From Acidimicrobiia bacterium (GTDB lineage Bacteria; Actinomycetota; Acidimicrobiia; Spongiisociales; UBA5794): a stretch of 64,000 nt of DNA. Location: positions 1-64,000 of the forward strand of contig JALSQW010000063.1 of NCBI GenBank assembly GCA_026985095.1. The letters run 5' to 3'. The notes under the pieces are model-generated. The model saw only the letters and a list, made by a program, of their open reading frames with translations, did no database searches and had not been told where the DNA came from. Positions 50,594 to 59,080 of the stretch are shown piece by piece (within the stretch, counting starts at the first letter, position 1; the number at the start of each line of letters is the position of its first letter). A program made the position numbers and the translations under genes.

Positions 50594-51406
50594 TCAGGCA
50601 CCGGGATCCGGTGCGTAGACGACCTCGGCGAACAGCTCCTGGTTGGCGTCCACGATGGCCGAGCGACCGTTGGGACCGGCGAGCCATTCGACGAACGCGG
50701 AGGCGGCGGGGGTGGCGGCGGGATCCACCACGATGGCTCGGTACGGGTTGGCGAGCAGGCGCTCGGGGTCGCGCAGCTCGACGACGACGAGCCCGAGCGT
50801 TCCAGAGGCCCGACGGAACGCCCCGAGCTCCGAGAGGGTGAAGGCGCCCCGCTGGTCGGCGACCTGGAGCGTGAACCCCATGCCCTGCCCGGTCTCGAGG
50901 TACCACGGGCGGCCGGTCGGGTCGATCCCGACACGCCGCCAGATGTCCCGCTCCCGTTCGTGGGTCCCGGAACGATCGGCTCGGGAAACGAAGCGGGCCC
51001 CCGCGGCGGCGATCGCGGTGAAGGCACCGATGGGCGTCGTCCCAGAGGGGACGACGCCCTGTCCGGGGGGGCCGACGAGCACGAAGCGGCTGGCGAAGAT
51101 GGGCCTCACCTCCGCCTGGGGGTGATCGGCGACGAATCGCTCCTCCGCGGCCGGGAGATGGCTGATGAGCAGATCCGCGGCGCCGCGCTCGCCCAGTGCG
51201 AGCACCTCGGTGGAGCCGGCCGCGACGACCGAGAACCGGGGCGCCGACGGGTACGCTCGTCGGTAGGCGGCGATCAGCTCGTCGACGAGTCCCGAGTCCA
51301 CGACGGTGGTCCCGGCGGCGACGACGATCCGGTCGGCGGCTCCACTCGATGCGCAGGCGGAGGCGAAGACCGTCACCGCGACGGCGAACGCGACCAGACG
51401 TCTCAC
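50594..51406 (-). CDS. tupA: Tungstate-type ABC transporter substrate-binding lipoprotein
   Basis: A 270-residue binding protein. The lipoprotein signal is LVAFAVAVTVFASAC. The TupA-like features are AGTTVVDSGLVDELIAAYRRA (oxyanion-contacting Thr/Thr/Ser), VVAAGSTEVLALGERGAADLLISHLPAAEERFV, RFVLVGPPGQGV, and FVSRADRSGTHERERDIWRRVG. TupA binds tungstate with very high affinity, but closely related proteins bind molybdate or vanadate. GTG 51406 overlaps the stop of the ATPase gene (GTGA). In this operon the binding protein is the last gene (permease-ATPase-binding protein), not the usual first. Confidence 0.85.
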   Translation of the reverse strand: MRRLVAFAVAVTVFASACASSGAADRIVVAAGTTVVDSGLVDELIAAYRRAYPSAPRFSVVAAGSTEVLALGERGAADLLISHLPAAEERFVADHPQAEVRPIFASRFVLVGPPGQGVVPSGTTPIGAFTAIAAAGARFVSRADRSGTHERERDIWRRVGIDPTGRPWYLETGQGMGFTLQVADQRGAFTLSELGAFRRASGTLGLVVVELRDPERLLANPYRAIVVDPAATPAASAFVEWLAGPNGRSAIVDANQELFAEVVYAPDPGA

Positions 51407-52422
51407 GTGGCCAGGACCGCCCGGGCTGCCGTCGCCTTGACCGTGACCGCGACCGGCATCCCGATCCTCAGGTCGAGTGCGTCGAGGGCACCGGGGGTGA
51501 TCAGCGCGACGACGGGGATCCCGCAGTCGACGACGATCTCGTGGAGTCTCCCGACCTCACGGATGTCCGCGACCGTCCCGGAGAGGGAGTTGCGTGGCGA
51601 AGCGTGCACACGTGAGGCGGCGGCTTCGGTTCGATCGACGGGAAGGTGGATGCTGACGGTCTCGGCGCCGAACAGCACGGTCACCTGCGTCCCCGGCTCG
51701 TGGTCGCCGACGGCCCGGAACAGGACCGGCCCGCAGCGCACCCGAACCATCGGGCCGCGGCGCGCTTCCACGACGCCCGATAGCACGTTGCCGACCCCGA
51801 CGACGCCGGCGACGACGTCGTCGCGGGGATGGGCGAACACATCACCGACCCGTCCGCTCTGGACGATCGCCCCGTCGATCATCACCGCCACACGATCACC
51901 GAGCACGGCGACGGTCTCGCGGTCGTGGCTGACGATCAGGGCCGTCCGTTCGCCGATGGCGTCGGCGATCCCGAGGGCGGTGGAGGAACGGTCCCGCAGG
52001 TCGAGGGGGGCGAGGGGCTCGTCGAGCACCACCAGGGCGGAACCCTTGGCCAGGGCCCTGGCGAGGGCGATGCGTTGGCGCTCGCCGCCGCTGAGTCCCT
52101 CCACCATCTGGTCGACGACGCCGGCCATCCCGAGGCGCTCCGCCAGTTCGTCGGCGCGTCGACGTTCGGACGGGTCGAGGCCGAGGTGGAGGTTGCTCCG
52201 GGCCGTCCCTCGGAAGAGGTACGGACGTTGCGGAAGGTACGTGACCGGGAGCCCGGTGCCGTCTCCGAGGGTGCCGGCGACGAGCCGGAGGAGGGTGGTC
52301 TTCCCCGATCCGTTCGGGCCGAACAGCACCGTTCGTTCGCCTTCGGCGAGGACGAGTCGGTCGACGGCGACGACCGAGCCGTCGTCCGGGTGGCGGAGGT
52401 CGCTGAGGACGAGGTCACCCAC
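51403..52422 (-). CDS. tupC: Tungstate-type ABC transporter ATP-binding protein with TOBE domain
   Basis: A 339-residue ATPase. Walker A is FGPNGSGKTTLLRLVAG, the signature VEGLSGGERQRIALARAL, Walker B ALVVLDEPLAPLD and the H-loop IVSHDRETVAVL. The last 130 residues (from GVGNVLSGVVEARRGPMV) form a TOBE/MOP-like part, as in molybdate/tungstate importers. The adenine-binding region and Q-loop (YLPQRPYLFRG) are normal. GTG 52422 overlaps the permease stop by 8 bp. It pairs with the TupB-type permease and TupA-type binding protein. Confidence 0.86.
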   Translation of the reverse strand: MGDLVLSDLRHPDDGSVVAVDRLVLAEGERTVLFGPNGSGKTTLLRLVAGTLGDGTGLPVTYLPQRPYLFRGTARSNLHLGLDPSERRRADELAERLGMAGVVDQMVEGLSGGERQRIALARALAKGSALVVLDEPLAPLDLRDRSSTALGIADAIGERTALIVSHDRETVAVLGDRVAVMIDGAIVQSGRVGDVFAHPRDDVVAGVVGVGNVLSGVVEARRGPMVRVRCGPVLFRAVGDHEPGTQVTVLFGAETVSIHLPVDRTEAAASRVHASPRNSLSGTVADIREVGRLHEIVVDCGIPVVALITPGALDALDLRIGMPVAVTVKATAARAVLAT

Positions 52423-53116
52423 CGGGCCGCTCCCGGAGTTGGATCCGAGTGAGGACGACGTTGACGGCCAGGGCGATGGCGAGCAGCACCATCCCGAGGC
52501 CGAGGGCCGCACCGAAGCGCGCCTGCCGGGCCTCCTGGACGATGGCGGTCGTCAACACGCGGGTCTCGCCTTTGATGTTGCCGCCGACGATCAAGACGGC
52601 ACCGACCTCGGAGACCACCCGTCCGAAGGCGGCAGCGACGGCGGCGAAGATCCCCGCCGATGCCTCGCGTCCGACGAGGGCCCCCTGGCGCAGCGGGGGG
52701 AGCCCGAGCGCGGCGAGTTGCTCGAACGCGGCCGCAGGGAGGTTCCGGACGGCGCCGGCGGTGACACCGGCCGCGATCGGGATCGCCAGGAGGGTCTGGG
52801 CGAGGATCATCGCGGCGGGGGTGAACACCAGCCCGAGCCCGCCGAAGGGACCGTCTCCCCACACCAACAGCAGCAACACCAAGCCGGCGAGGACGGGCGG
52901 CATCCCCATGCCCACGTTCACCAGGGTCAGGACGGCGCCGCGACCGGGGAACCGCCAGAGCCCGAGGGCGACGCCGAGGGGCACGCCTGCCAGGACACCG
53001 AGGACCGTCGCCGTCCCGGCGACGACGAGGGTGAGCGCCACCACCGAGCCCAGCTCACCGGCCGGATCGGCCAGGTAGCGCAGCGCATCGGCGAGCACGT
53101 CGAAGAGGAACTCCAC
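52415..53116 (-). CDS. tupB: Tungstate-type ABC transporter permease
   Basis: A 233-residue membrane permease of the TupB/CysTW group. Helices include VVALTLVVAGTATVLGVLAGVPLGVALGLW, VNVGMGMPPVLAGLVLLLLVWG and AAMILAQTLLAIPIAAGVTAG; the coupling EAA loop is NLPAAAFEQLAALGLPPLRQGALVGREASAG, with a further FGRVVSEVGAVLIVGGNIKGETRVLTTAIVQEARQ, characteristic of tungstate permeases. GTG 53116 is the start; TATCTT lies 6 nt upstream with no Shine-Dalgarno. First gene of tupB-tupC-tupA, divergent from a DUF983 gene. Confidence 0.88.
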   Translation of the reverse strand: MEFLFDVLADALRYLADPAGELGSVVALTLVVAGTATVLGVLAGVPLGVALGLWRFPGRGAVLTLVNVGMGMPPVLAGLVLLLLVWGDGPFGGLGLVFTPAAMILAQTLLAIPIAAGVTAGAVRNLPAAAFEQLAALGLPPLRQGALVGREASAGIFAAVAAAFGRVVSEVGAVLIVGGNIKGETRVLTTAIVQEARQARFGAALGLGMVLLAIALAVNVVLTRIQLRERPGG

Positions 53117-53168
53117 GCGGTGAAGATAGCGAGTGACTCCTGGGTGATGTCCCCGATATCCTCACCCG

Positions 53169-53594
53169 ATGGCGACAGGACGTCCCTCCGTGTCGACGGC
53201 ACTGGCTCGAGGGCTCACCCGGCGGTGTCCCCGCTGCGGATCGGGCGGCGTGTTCCATCGCTGGCTGAAGATGGCGCCGACGTGTCCGACCTGCGGCCTC
53301 GAGTTCGAACAGGAGCAGGGGTACTGGCTGGGGGCCGTGATGCTGAACACGGGCATCACCGAGGGCTCGTTCCTGGGGGTGTTCGTCGGCGGCATGATCG
53401 TCACGTGGCCCGACGTGCCGTGGGTGGCGTTGCTCGTCGTCGGCGTGGCCATGACCGTCGCCTTGCCGATCCTCCTCGATCCGTTCACCCGGACGCTGTG
53501 GGTGGCGTTGGAACGGTCGGCCCGCCGGTGGTCGGAGAACGACGCTCCCCGGTACCCGACCACCATCGTCCGGGCGCCCGAGGGCGACGCCTGA
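53169..53594 (+). CDS. DUF983 family membrane protein
   Basis: A 141-residue DUF983 protein with two CxxC zinc-ribbon halves (RRCPRCGSGGVF and PTCPTCGLEF), each preceding a membrane helix, GYWLGAVMLNTGITEGSFLGVFVGGMIV and VALLVVGVAMTVALPILL. It should be a small membrane zinc protein; function unknown, though family members are often near lipid or redox genes. TATCCT lies 6 nt before the ATG, with no Shine-Dalgarno. It is divergent from the tungstate operon and monocistronic. Confidence 0.88.
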   Translation: MATGRPSVSTALARGLTRRCPRCGSGGVFHRWLKMAPTCPTCGLEFEQEQGYWLGAVMLNTGITEGSFLGVFVGGMIVTWPDVPWVALLVVGVAMTVALPILLDPFTRTLWVALERSARRWSENDAPRYPTTIVRAPEGDA

Positions 53595-53616
53595 CCACCG
53601 GCGGTCGGTGAGGAGG

Positions 53617-54252
53617 TCAACCGAGCCCGAGCCAGGACCGGACCGTGTGGAGATCGACGGCCGACACGGTGGCGAACCCGGGTCGGAGACCGCCGCTGCG
53701 GTCCACGATCACGACCCGCAGACCGGCGGCCGTGGCCGCTTCGGCGCCGTTGACCGCATCTTCGATGGCCAGGACGTCGGTGGCGGGGACGCCGAGACCC
53801 TCCACGGCGGCGAGATAGACGTCGGGGGCGGGTTTGCCTCGTTCGACGTCGTCGCCCGACACGATCGTCGTGAAATAGCGCCGCAGGTCGAAGCGATCGA
53901 GCTTCCATTCCAGCGGACCGCGCCGGGACGACGACGCCACGGCCAGCGGGATCCCCTCGCCGGCCAGGGACCGGATCGTCTCCACCGCATCCGGGAAAGC
54001 CTCGAGGCGATCCTCGTACAGCGACCGGCGGAACCCGTCGACGACGCCCATGACGGCGTCGTAGGACGGGAGGGAGACCCGCTCGGCGAAGTACCGGTAC
54101 GAGTCGCGTTCGGTCACCCCGAGGCAGGCTTCGACGTCGTCCGGGGTCATGTGATAGCCGAAGGTCGCCAGGCCCGCCGACCAGGCGCGTTCGGCGAGGG
54201 GCTCCGAATCGACGATGACGCCGTCGCAGTCGAACGCGACCGCCCGCATCAC
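53617..54252 (-). CDS. HAD-family hydrolase, beta-phosphoglucomutase-like subfamily
   Basis: A 211-residue HAD (subfamily IA) phosphatase or phosphomutase. Motif I is AFDCDGVIVDSEPLAERAW with nucleophile Asp near residue 9, motif II is PLAVASSSRRGPLEWKL (Ser), motif III Lys is GDDVERGKPAPDVYLAAVEGLG and motif IV is VLAIEDAVNGAEAATAAGLRVV. Substrates of this group include beta-glucose-1-phosphate and phosphoglycolate. The start is GTG 54252 overlapping the upstream stop, with an equally possible ATG three bases on. It is coupled to the SRPBCC gene and follows gatB on the same transcript. Confidence 0.88.
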   Translation of the reverse strand: MMRAVAFDCDGVIVDSEPLAERAWSAGLATFGYHMTPDDVEACLGVTERDSYRYFAERVSLPSYDAVMGVVDGFRRSLYEDRLEAFPDAVETIRSLAGEGIPLAVASSSRRGPLEWKLDRFDLRRYFTTIVSGDDVERGKPAPDVYLAAVEGLGVPATDVLAIEDAVNGAEAATAAGLRVVIVDRSGGLRPGFATVSAVDLHTVRSWLGLG

Positions 54253-54701
54253 GGCCGTGCCGCCCGGCCGATGCGGTCGAGCGACCGGCTGAGCCGTCTC
54301 CTCGCCTCGAAGCCCGCCAGCAGCCCCCGCAGACGGGAGTCCGCGGCGGCGACGAACCGGAGCGTGACCCGGGTCCCGTCCCCGACCGGGCGGGTGTCGA
54401 CGCTGACGGTCAGCTCGGCCTCACCCAGCCCAGGGATCCGGTCGATCCGGCATCGATAGGCGGTGCCGGCGTCCCATTCGGTCACGACGGCCCTCCATGC
54501 CGTCGCCGGCGACGCCCCGCGCCGCCACGACACCCGGGTTTCGGTGCCGGGTCCCGGATCGACCGTCGAGACCGGCTTCAGCGGCACGAGCGGGAACCAG
54601 TCGGCGAGCCGAGCCGGGTCCGCCACCAGGGACCAGACCGTCGTCGAATCGAGGTCCGGGTAGTCCTTCGACTCGACCGCCAAGACGCGGTGGTCGGTCA
54701 C
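54249..54701 (-). CDS. SRPBCC (START-like) family protein
   Basis: A 150-residue polyketide-cyclase/START-like fold. It begins VTDHRVLAVESKDYPDLDSTTVWSLVADPARLADWFPLVPLKPV, with WSLVADPARLADWFP typical of the hydrophobic cavity family, then LTVSVDTRPVGDGTRVTLRF and a C-terminal helix. Such proteins bind a small hydrophobic ligand; the ligand cannot be told here. GTG 54701 overlaps gatB's stop (GTGA), and the stop overlaps the HAD gene, so it is a passenger on the gatCAB transcript. Confidence 0.8.
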   Translation of the reverse strand: MTDHRVLAVESKDYPDLDSTTVWSLVADPARLADWFPLVPLKPVSTVDPGPGTETRVSWRRGASPATAWRAVVTEWDAGTAYRCRIDRIPGLGEAELTVSVDTRPVGDGTRVTLRFVAAADSRLRGLLAGFEARRRLSRSLDRIGRAARP

Positions 54702-56158
54702 AGGCCCGCGCTCCTCCTGATGATCTCCTGCACCATCTTCGGATCGGCCTTGCCGCCGGTGGCCCGCATCACCTGCCCCACGAGGAAGCCGATCGGCTTG
54801 GCGTCGCCGGACCGGATCTTCTCCAGCGCGTCGGGATGGTCGGCGACGACGTCGGCGACGACGGCCTCGATGGCGCCCGAGTCGGAGATCTGCAGGAGGT
54901 CCATCGCCTCGGCCACCTGTCGGGGACCACCCTCGCCGGCGAGCACGCCCGTCAGGACCTGCTTGGCGGCGGTCGCCGACAGTTCCCCTCCAGCGACCAT
55001 CGCCGCGAGTTCGACGAGATGCTCCGCGGTCAGGTGCAGCTCACCGACGCTCGCGCCCACGCGACGCGCGTAGGCCACCACCTCGCCGGTGAGCCACGAG
55101 GCGACGGTTCTCGCTTCGGCGCCGGCACGCACCGCGGCGTCGAACAAGCCGGCCAGCAGCGGACTGTCGGCCAGCAACCCGGCGGTCCGCTCGTCGGCGC
55201 CCGCCGCCACCAGGCGGGCCCGGAGCTGGGCGGGCAGTTCGGGCATCGATGCCTTCACCCGGTTCCGCCATCGCTCGTCGATGGACAAGGGAAGCAGATC
55301 GGGTTCCTGGAAGTACCGGTAGTCCTCGGACTCTTCCTTGGAGCGCATGGCCGTGGTGCGTCCCGTGGCCTCGTTCCAGTGACGGGTCTCCTGGACGACC
55401 GTCCCGCCGGCAGCGAGGACCTCGACCTGGCGTTCGATCTCGAAGGCGATGGCCCGTTGCATCGACCGAAGCGAGTTGACGTTCTTGATCTCGGTACGGG
55501 TGCCGAGCTCGGACGTTCCCGCTCGGCGGACGGACACGTTCGCGTCGAACCGCATCGATCCTTCCTCGAGCCGAGCGTCGGACACCCCGAGCGTGCGGAC
55601 GATGCGTTGCAGTTCGGCGCCGTAGGCACGCGCCTGGTCGGGAGTGCGGATGTCGGGTTCGGTGACGATCTCCACCAGCGGGACCCCGGCTCTGTTGAAG
55701 TCCAGCAGCGTATGATCGGCGTCCTGGATCCGGCCTCCCTCGCCCATGTGCAGGCTCTTGCCGGTGTCCTCCTCCATGTGGACGCGGGTGATCCCGATCA
55801 CCGTCGGTTCACCGTCCACGTCGACGACGATGCGCCCGTGCTCGCACACCGGGTACGTGTACTGGGAGATCTGGTAGTTCTTGGGGAGATCGGGGTAGAA
55901 GTAGTTCTTCCGGTAGAACAGGGACCGTTCGTTGATCGTGCAGTCCAGCGCCGTCCCGATGCGGACGATCCCGTCGATGGCGGCCTCGTTGGCCACCGGG
56001 AGCGCACCGGGCAGCGCCAGGCAGACCGGACAGACGGCCGTGTTGGGTTCGTCGCCGAAGTCGACCCGGCAGCCGCAGAACATCTTGGAACGCGTCTGCA
56101 ACTCGACGTGGGTCTCGATGCCGATCACGGCCTCCCAGCCCTCCGGGATGACGCTCAT
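54698..56158 (-). CDS. gatB: Asp/Glu-tRNA amidotransferase subunit B
   Basis: A 486-residue subunit that recognises the misacylated tRNA and transfers ammonia from GatA. It begins EGWEAVIGIETHVELQTRSKMFCGCRVDFG with the Zn-binding Cys residues (CGC and CPVCLALPGALP). HMEEDTGKSLH, DFNRAGVPLVEIVTEPD, and GSMRFDANVSVRR are family signatures and the YqeY-like tail domain closes the protein. The ATG lies within the gatA stop (ATGA). It completes a GatCAB heterotrimer with the two preceding genes; the tRNA-Gln at 41345 has the U1-A72 pair it recognises. Confidence 0.95.
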   Translation of the reverse strand: MSVIPEGWEAVIGIETHVELQTRSKMFCGCRVDFGDEPNTAVCPVCLALPGALPVANEAAIDGIVRIGTALDCTINERSLFYRKNYFYPDLPKNYQISQYTYPVCEHGRIVVDVDGEPTVIGITRVHMEEDTGKSLHMGEGGRIQDADHTLLDFNRAGVPLVEIVTEPDIRTPDQARAYGAELQRIVRTLGVSDARLEEGSMRFDANVSVRRAGTSELGTRTEIKNVNSLRSMQRAIAFEIERQVEVLAAGGTVVQETRHWNEATGRTTAMRSKEESEDYRYFQEPDLLPLSIDERWRNRVKASMPELPAQLRARLVAAGADERTAGLLADSPLLAGLFDAAVRAGAEARTVASWLTGEVVAYARRVGASVGELHLTAEHLVELAAMVAGGELSATAAKQVLTGVLAGEGGPRQVAEAMDLLQISDSGAIEAVVADVVADHPDALEKIRSGDAKPIGFLVGQVMRATGGKADPKMVQEIIRRSAGL

Positions 56159-57636
56159 GGCTCGACCACCTCCGAAGTGGCCAACGGTGCCCGGAAGGAG
56201 AAGCCCGCCGATCGTTCCACTTCGGCGGCGACCCGGAACATCATCTCCTCGCCGAGTTGGGGGGCCATCACCTGGAACCCGATCGGCAGGCCGGTTCCGT
56301 CGAGGGCCACGGGGACCGATACCGCCGGATCCCCGGCCAGGTTCGACGGGATCGTGCACACGTCCGAGTAGTACATCGCGATCGGATCGTCCGAACGCTC
56401 CCCGATGCGGAACGCCGTGGTGGGGCTCGTCGGCGACACGAGGACGTCGACCTGCTCGTAGGCGGCGGCGAAATCGCGCCGGACCAGCGTTCGGACCTTC
56501 TGGGCCTGGCCGTAGAAGGCGTCGTAGTAGCCGGCCGACAACGCGTAGGTGCCAAGGAGGATCCGGCGGATCACCTCCGGACCGAACCCCTCCGCTCGGG
56601 TCCTGGCCATCATCTCTTCGACCGTGCCGCCGTCGACCCGGAGCCCATAGCGGACCCCGTCGAATCGGGCCAGGTTCGACGAGCACTCGGCCGGTGCGAT
56701 CAGGTAGTACGCGGAGAGTGCGTACTCGGTCGATGGCATCGACACGTCGACGATCTCTGCGCCTGCCGCGGCGAGCCGTTCGATGGTGGAAGCCGTCGCG
56801 GCGAGGACCTCGGGGGCGATCCCCTCCCCCATCAGCTCGGTGACGACACCGATGCGAACGCCCTGGACGCCGGCGTCGAGCGACCGACCCATCTCGGGCA
56901 CGTCGCCCGGGTAGCTGGTCGCGTCGTGGCGATCCCATCCGGCGATCGCGCTGAGAACGTCGACCGCGTCGGGGACCGACCGGGCGAGCGGACCGATCTG
57001 GTCGAGGGAAGATGCGAAGGCGACGAGCCCGTAGCGGGAGACGAGCCCGTAGGTCGGTTTCGCCCCGACGAGCCCGGTCAACGCGGCCGGCTGGCGGATC
57101 GAACCCCCCGTGTCCGATCCGAGGGCCGCGAAGGCCGAGCCGGCGGCCACGGCGGCCGCGGAGCCACCCGACGAGCCGCCCGGCACTCGGTCCGTGTCCC
57201 ACGGGTTCCGAGTCGGCCCGTATGCGGAGTTCTCGGTAGACGAGCCCATGGCGAACTCGTCGAGGTTGGTCTTGCCGACGATCACGGCCCCGGCGTCCCG
57301 AAGGCGCTCGACGGCGGTGGCGTCGTACGGTGGCGTGTAACCGGCCAGGATCTGGGAGGCGCACGTGGTCTCGACACCCCGGGTCGAGAGGTTGTCCTTC
57401 ACGGCGACGGGGATGCCGTGGAGCGGCCCCCGGTCGGTGCCCGCCGCGAGTTCCTCGTCGGCGCGGGCCGCCGACCGACGTGCCCCCTCACGGTCGAGCA
57501 CGAGGTAGGCGTGGAGATGCGCCTCGGTGACCGCAGCACGGCGCCAGGTGGCGTCGAGGAGCTCCTGGGCGGTGAACTCCCCGTCGCGCAAGCCGCGACC
57601 CGCGTCGGCGATCGAGAGATCGGCGAGGTCGGTCAT
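56155..57636 (-). CDS. gatA: Asp/Glu-tRNA amidotransferase subunit A
   Basis: A 493-residue amidase-signature enzyme, hydrolysing glutamine to supply ammonia. The Ser-cisSer-Lys triad is visible: GIPVAVKDNLST (Lys), GSDTGGSIRQPAAL (cis-Ser and nucleophile Ser), with GSSTENSAYGPTRNPWD and PGGSSGGSAAAVAAG just before. Start ATG 57636 overlaps the gatC stop (ATGA), and the stop overlaps gatB, so the three subunits are co-translated in the order C-A-B. Length is typical. Confidence 0.95.
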   Translation of the reverse strand: MTDLADLSIADAGRGLRDGEFTAQELLDATWRRAAVTEAHLHAYLVLDREGARRSAARADEELAAGTDRGPLHGIPVAVKDNLSTRGVETTCASQILAGYTPPYDATAVERLRDAGAVIVGKTNLDEFAMGSSTENSAYGPTRNPWDTDRVPGGSSGGSAAAVAAGSAFAALGSDTGGSIRQPAALTGLVGAKPTYGLVSRYGLVAFASSLDQIGPLARSVPDAVDVLSAIAGWDRHDATSYPGDVPEMGRSLDAGVQGVRIGVVTELMGEGIAPEVLAATASTIERLAAAGAEIVDVSMPSTEYALSAYYLIAPAECSSNLARFDGVRYGLRVDGGTVEEMMARTRAEGFGPEVIRRILLGTYALSAGYYDAFYGQAQKVRTLVRRDFAAAYEQVDVLVSPTSPTTAFRIGERSDDPIAMYYSDVCTIPSNLAGDPAVSVPVALDGTGLPIGFQVMAPQLGEEMMFRVAAEVERSAGFSFRAPLATSEVVEP

Positions 57637-57923
57637 GGGCCGTCGAGGATCTGTGGGACCCGGTAGTAGCCGTCGACCGTGTCGGGCGCCTGGGAGAGGA
57701 CGTCGTCCCGGTCGAGGGACGGCCACACCTCGTCGGGGCGGAAGGCGTTGACGAGCGGGAGTGGGTGGGACGTCGGCTCGACATCATCGGTCGGCAACGC
57801 CTGGACCCGCTCGGCATGCTCGAGGATGACCCCGAGCTGCGCGCCGTACGCAGCCAGCTCCTCATCGGAGAGGGCGATCCGCGCGAGGGCGGCGACCTTG
57901 GCGATGTCGATCTCGACGGGCAT
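57633..57923 (-). CDS. gatC: Asp/Glu-tRNA amidotransferase subunit C
   Basis: A 96-residue stabilising subunit. The family pattern is seen in VEIDIAKVAALARIALSDEELAAYGAQLGVILEHAERVQALPTDDVEPTSHPLPLVNAFRPDEV (Ala-Arg-Ile helix, L-x-L repeats and the P-T-S-H loop). ATG 57923 is preceded by TACCAT at 7 nt, with no Shine-Dalgarno, marking the likely leaderless promoter of gatC-gatA-gatB-SRPBCC-HAD. The segment 57924-58033 contains this promoter and nothing else. Confidence 0.92.
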   Translation of the reverse strand: MPVEIDIAKVAALARIALSDEELAAYGAQLGVILEHAERVQALPTDDVEPTSHPLPLVNAFRPDEVWPSLDRDDVLSQAPDTVDGYYRVPQILDGP

Positions 57924-58033
57924 CGGCGGGATGGTACCGTACCGGCGCACCGTGGCACGGTCCCGCCCCGACCGCCGCCATCGGGGCGGCCCCTGGAACC
58001 GGCTCCAGCGCCGGCATCGACCCGGCGTGGCGC

Positions 58034-59080
58034 CTACCCGTCGACGAGGAAGCGGCGCATGACCCCGAGAGCCGTCTCCACGTTGACGACCGGTACGTAC
58101 TCGGAGGCCTGATGGGCCTGGGCGACGATCCCCGGACCGTAGTTCACCGCCGGGATGCCACGGGCGGTGAGGCGGGCCACGTCGGTCCAGCCCTGTTTGG
58201 CGGCCCGTGCTCCCCCGACGAGCGCGTCGAGCCGATCGAGGTGAGGGCTCGGCTGCGGAACCGCCCCTGCCGGAGCGCGGTCCTTGATCACGATCTCGTC
58301 GGCGACGGCTGCGGCGGCCCGCAGTCGCTCCTCGGCTTCGTCGAGGTCGTAGATGGGCGGGAACCGGTGGTTGAGGTTGAGGACGAACTCGGCCGGGAGC
58401 ACGTTGTTGGCGATCCCCCCTGCGGCCTTCGTCACGGCGAAGGTCTCGCGATAGACGAGACCCGCGATCTCGACGGGCTCGGGCTCCCGCCGATGCATGG
58501 CGGCGAGCCACTCCCCCGCCTTGGTGATGGCGTTCTCCCCCAGCCACGGCCGCGCCGCGTGGGCGGCGTGACCGCGGAACACCACGTCGGCGTTCATGGC
58601 CCCATTGCACCCGAGTTCCAACTTCAAGTCGGTGGGTTCCATGACCACCGAGAAGGCCGCGTCGGCGAGGAACCCGACGGCATCGAGGACCGCCTCGAGG
58701 CCGTTGTGGTGGGCCGGTCCTTCCTCCTTGTCGTAGAACACCCCGATGACGTCGTAGGGGCCGGCACCGACATCGTCGTCTTCGAGGAGATGGACCATGA
58801 CCGCCAGGCCCCCCTTCATGTCGGATGCCCCGAGGCCGACGACGTTCCCGTCGACGACGGTGGCCGGTCGGTTGCCCTGCTCGGGCACCGTGTCGGTATG
58901 GCCGTACAGGGCGATGAGCGGCTTCCCCGACGGTTCGCCCACGACCAGGGCGTTGCCGATGCGACGGACCGGCCGGGTAGCGCCGAGGCGGAACTCGAGA
59001 GCGGTGCAGATCTCCTCCTCCTCCCCGGTCACCGACGGGATGTCGATGAGCTCGACGAGGGTGTCGACGACGCCGGTCAC
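58034..59080 (-). CDS. dapE: Succinyl-diaminopimelate desuccinylase
   Basis: A 348-residue M20-family zinc amidohydrolase, cleaving N-succinyl-LL-diaminopimelate to LL-diaminopimelate for lysine and peptidoglycan. Zinc ligands are in ALYGHTDTVPEQ (His, Asp), GASDMKGGLAVMVHLL (Asp), and DKEEGPAHHNGLEAVL (paired Glu). The actinobacterial DapE signature ELGCNGAMNADVVFRGHAAHAARPWLGENAI follows. GTG 59080 overlaps the dapD stop (GTGA), so it is translated with dapD. The last part of a dapC-dapD-dapE operon. Confidence 0.9.
   Translation of the reverse strand: MTGVVDTLVELIDIPSVTGEEEEICTALEFRLGATRPVRRIGNALVVGEPSGKPLIALYGHTDTVPEQGNRPATVVDGNVVGLGASDMKGGLAVMVHLLEDDDVGAGPYDVIGVFYDKEEGPAHHNGLEAVLDAVGFLADAAFSVVMEPTDLKLELGCNGAMNADVVFRGHAAHAARPWLGENAITKAGEWLAAMHRREPEPVEIAGLVYRETFAVTKAAGGIANNVLPAEFVLNLNHRFPPIYDLDEAEERLRAAAAVADEIVIKDRAPAGAVPQPSPHLDRLDALVGGARAAKQGWTDVARLTARGIPAVNYGPGIVAQAHQASEYVPVVNVETALGVMRRFLVDG

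Noticed and set aside
50594-53116. Assignment as a sulfate/molybdate ModABC transporter
   Set aside because: The SBP carries TupA-type TTVVDSGL and SRADRSGTH segments and the permease is TupB-like; molybdate specificity cannot be fully excluded.
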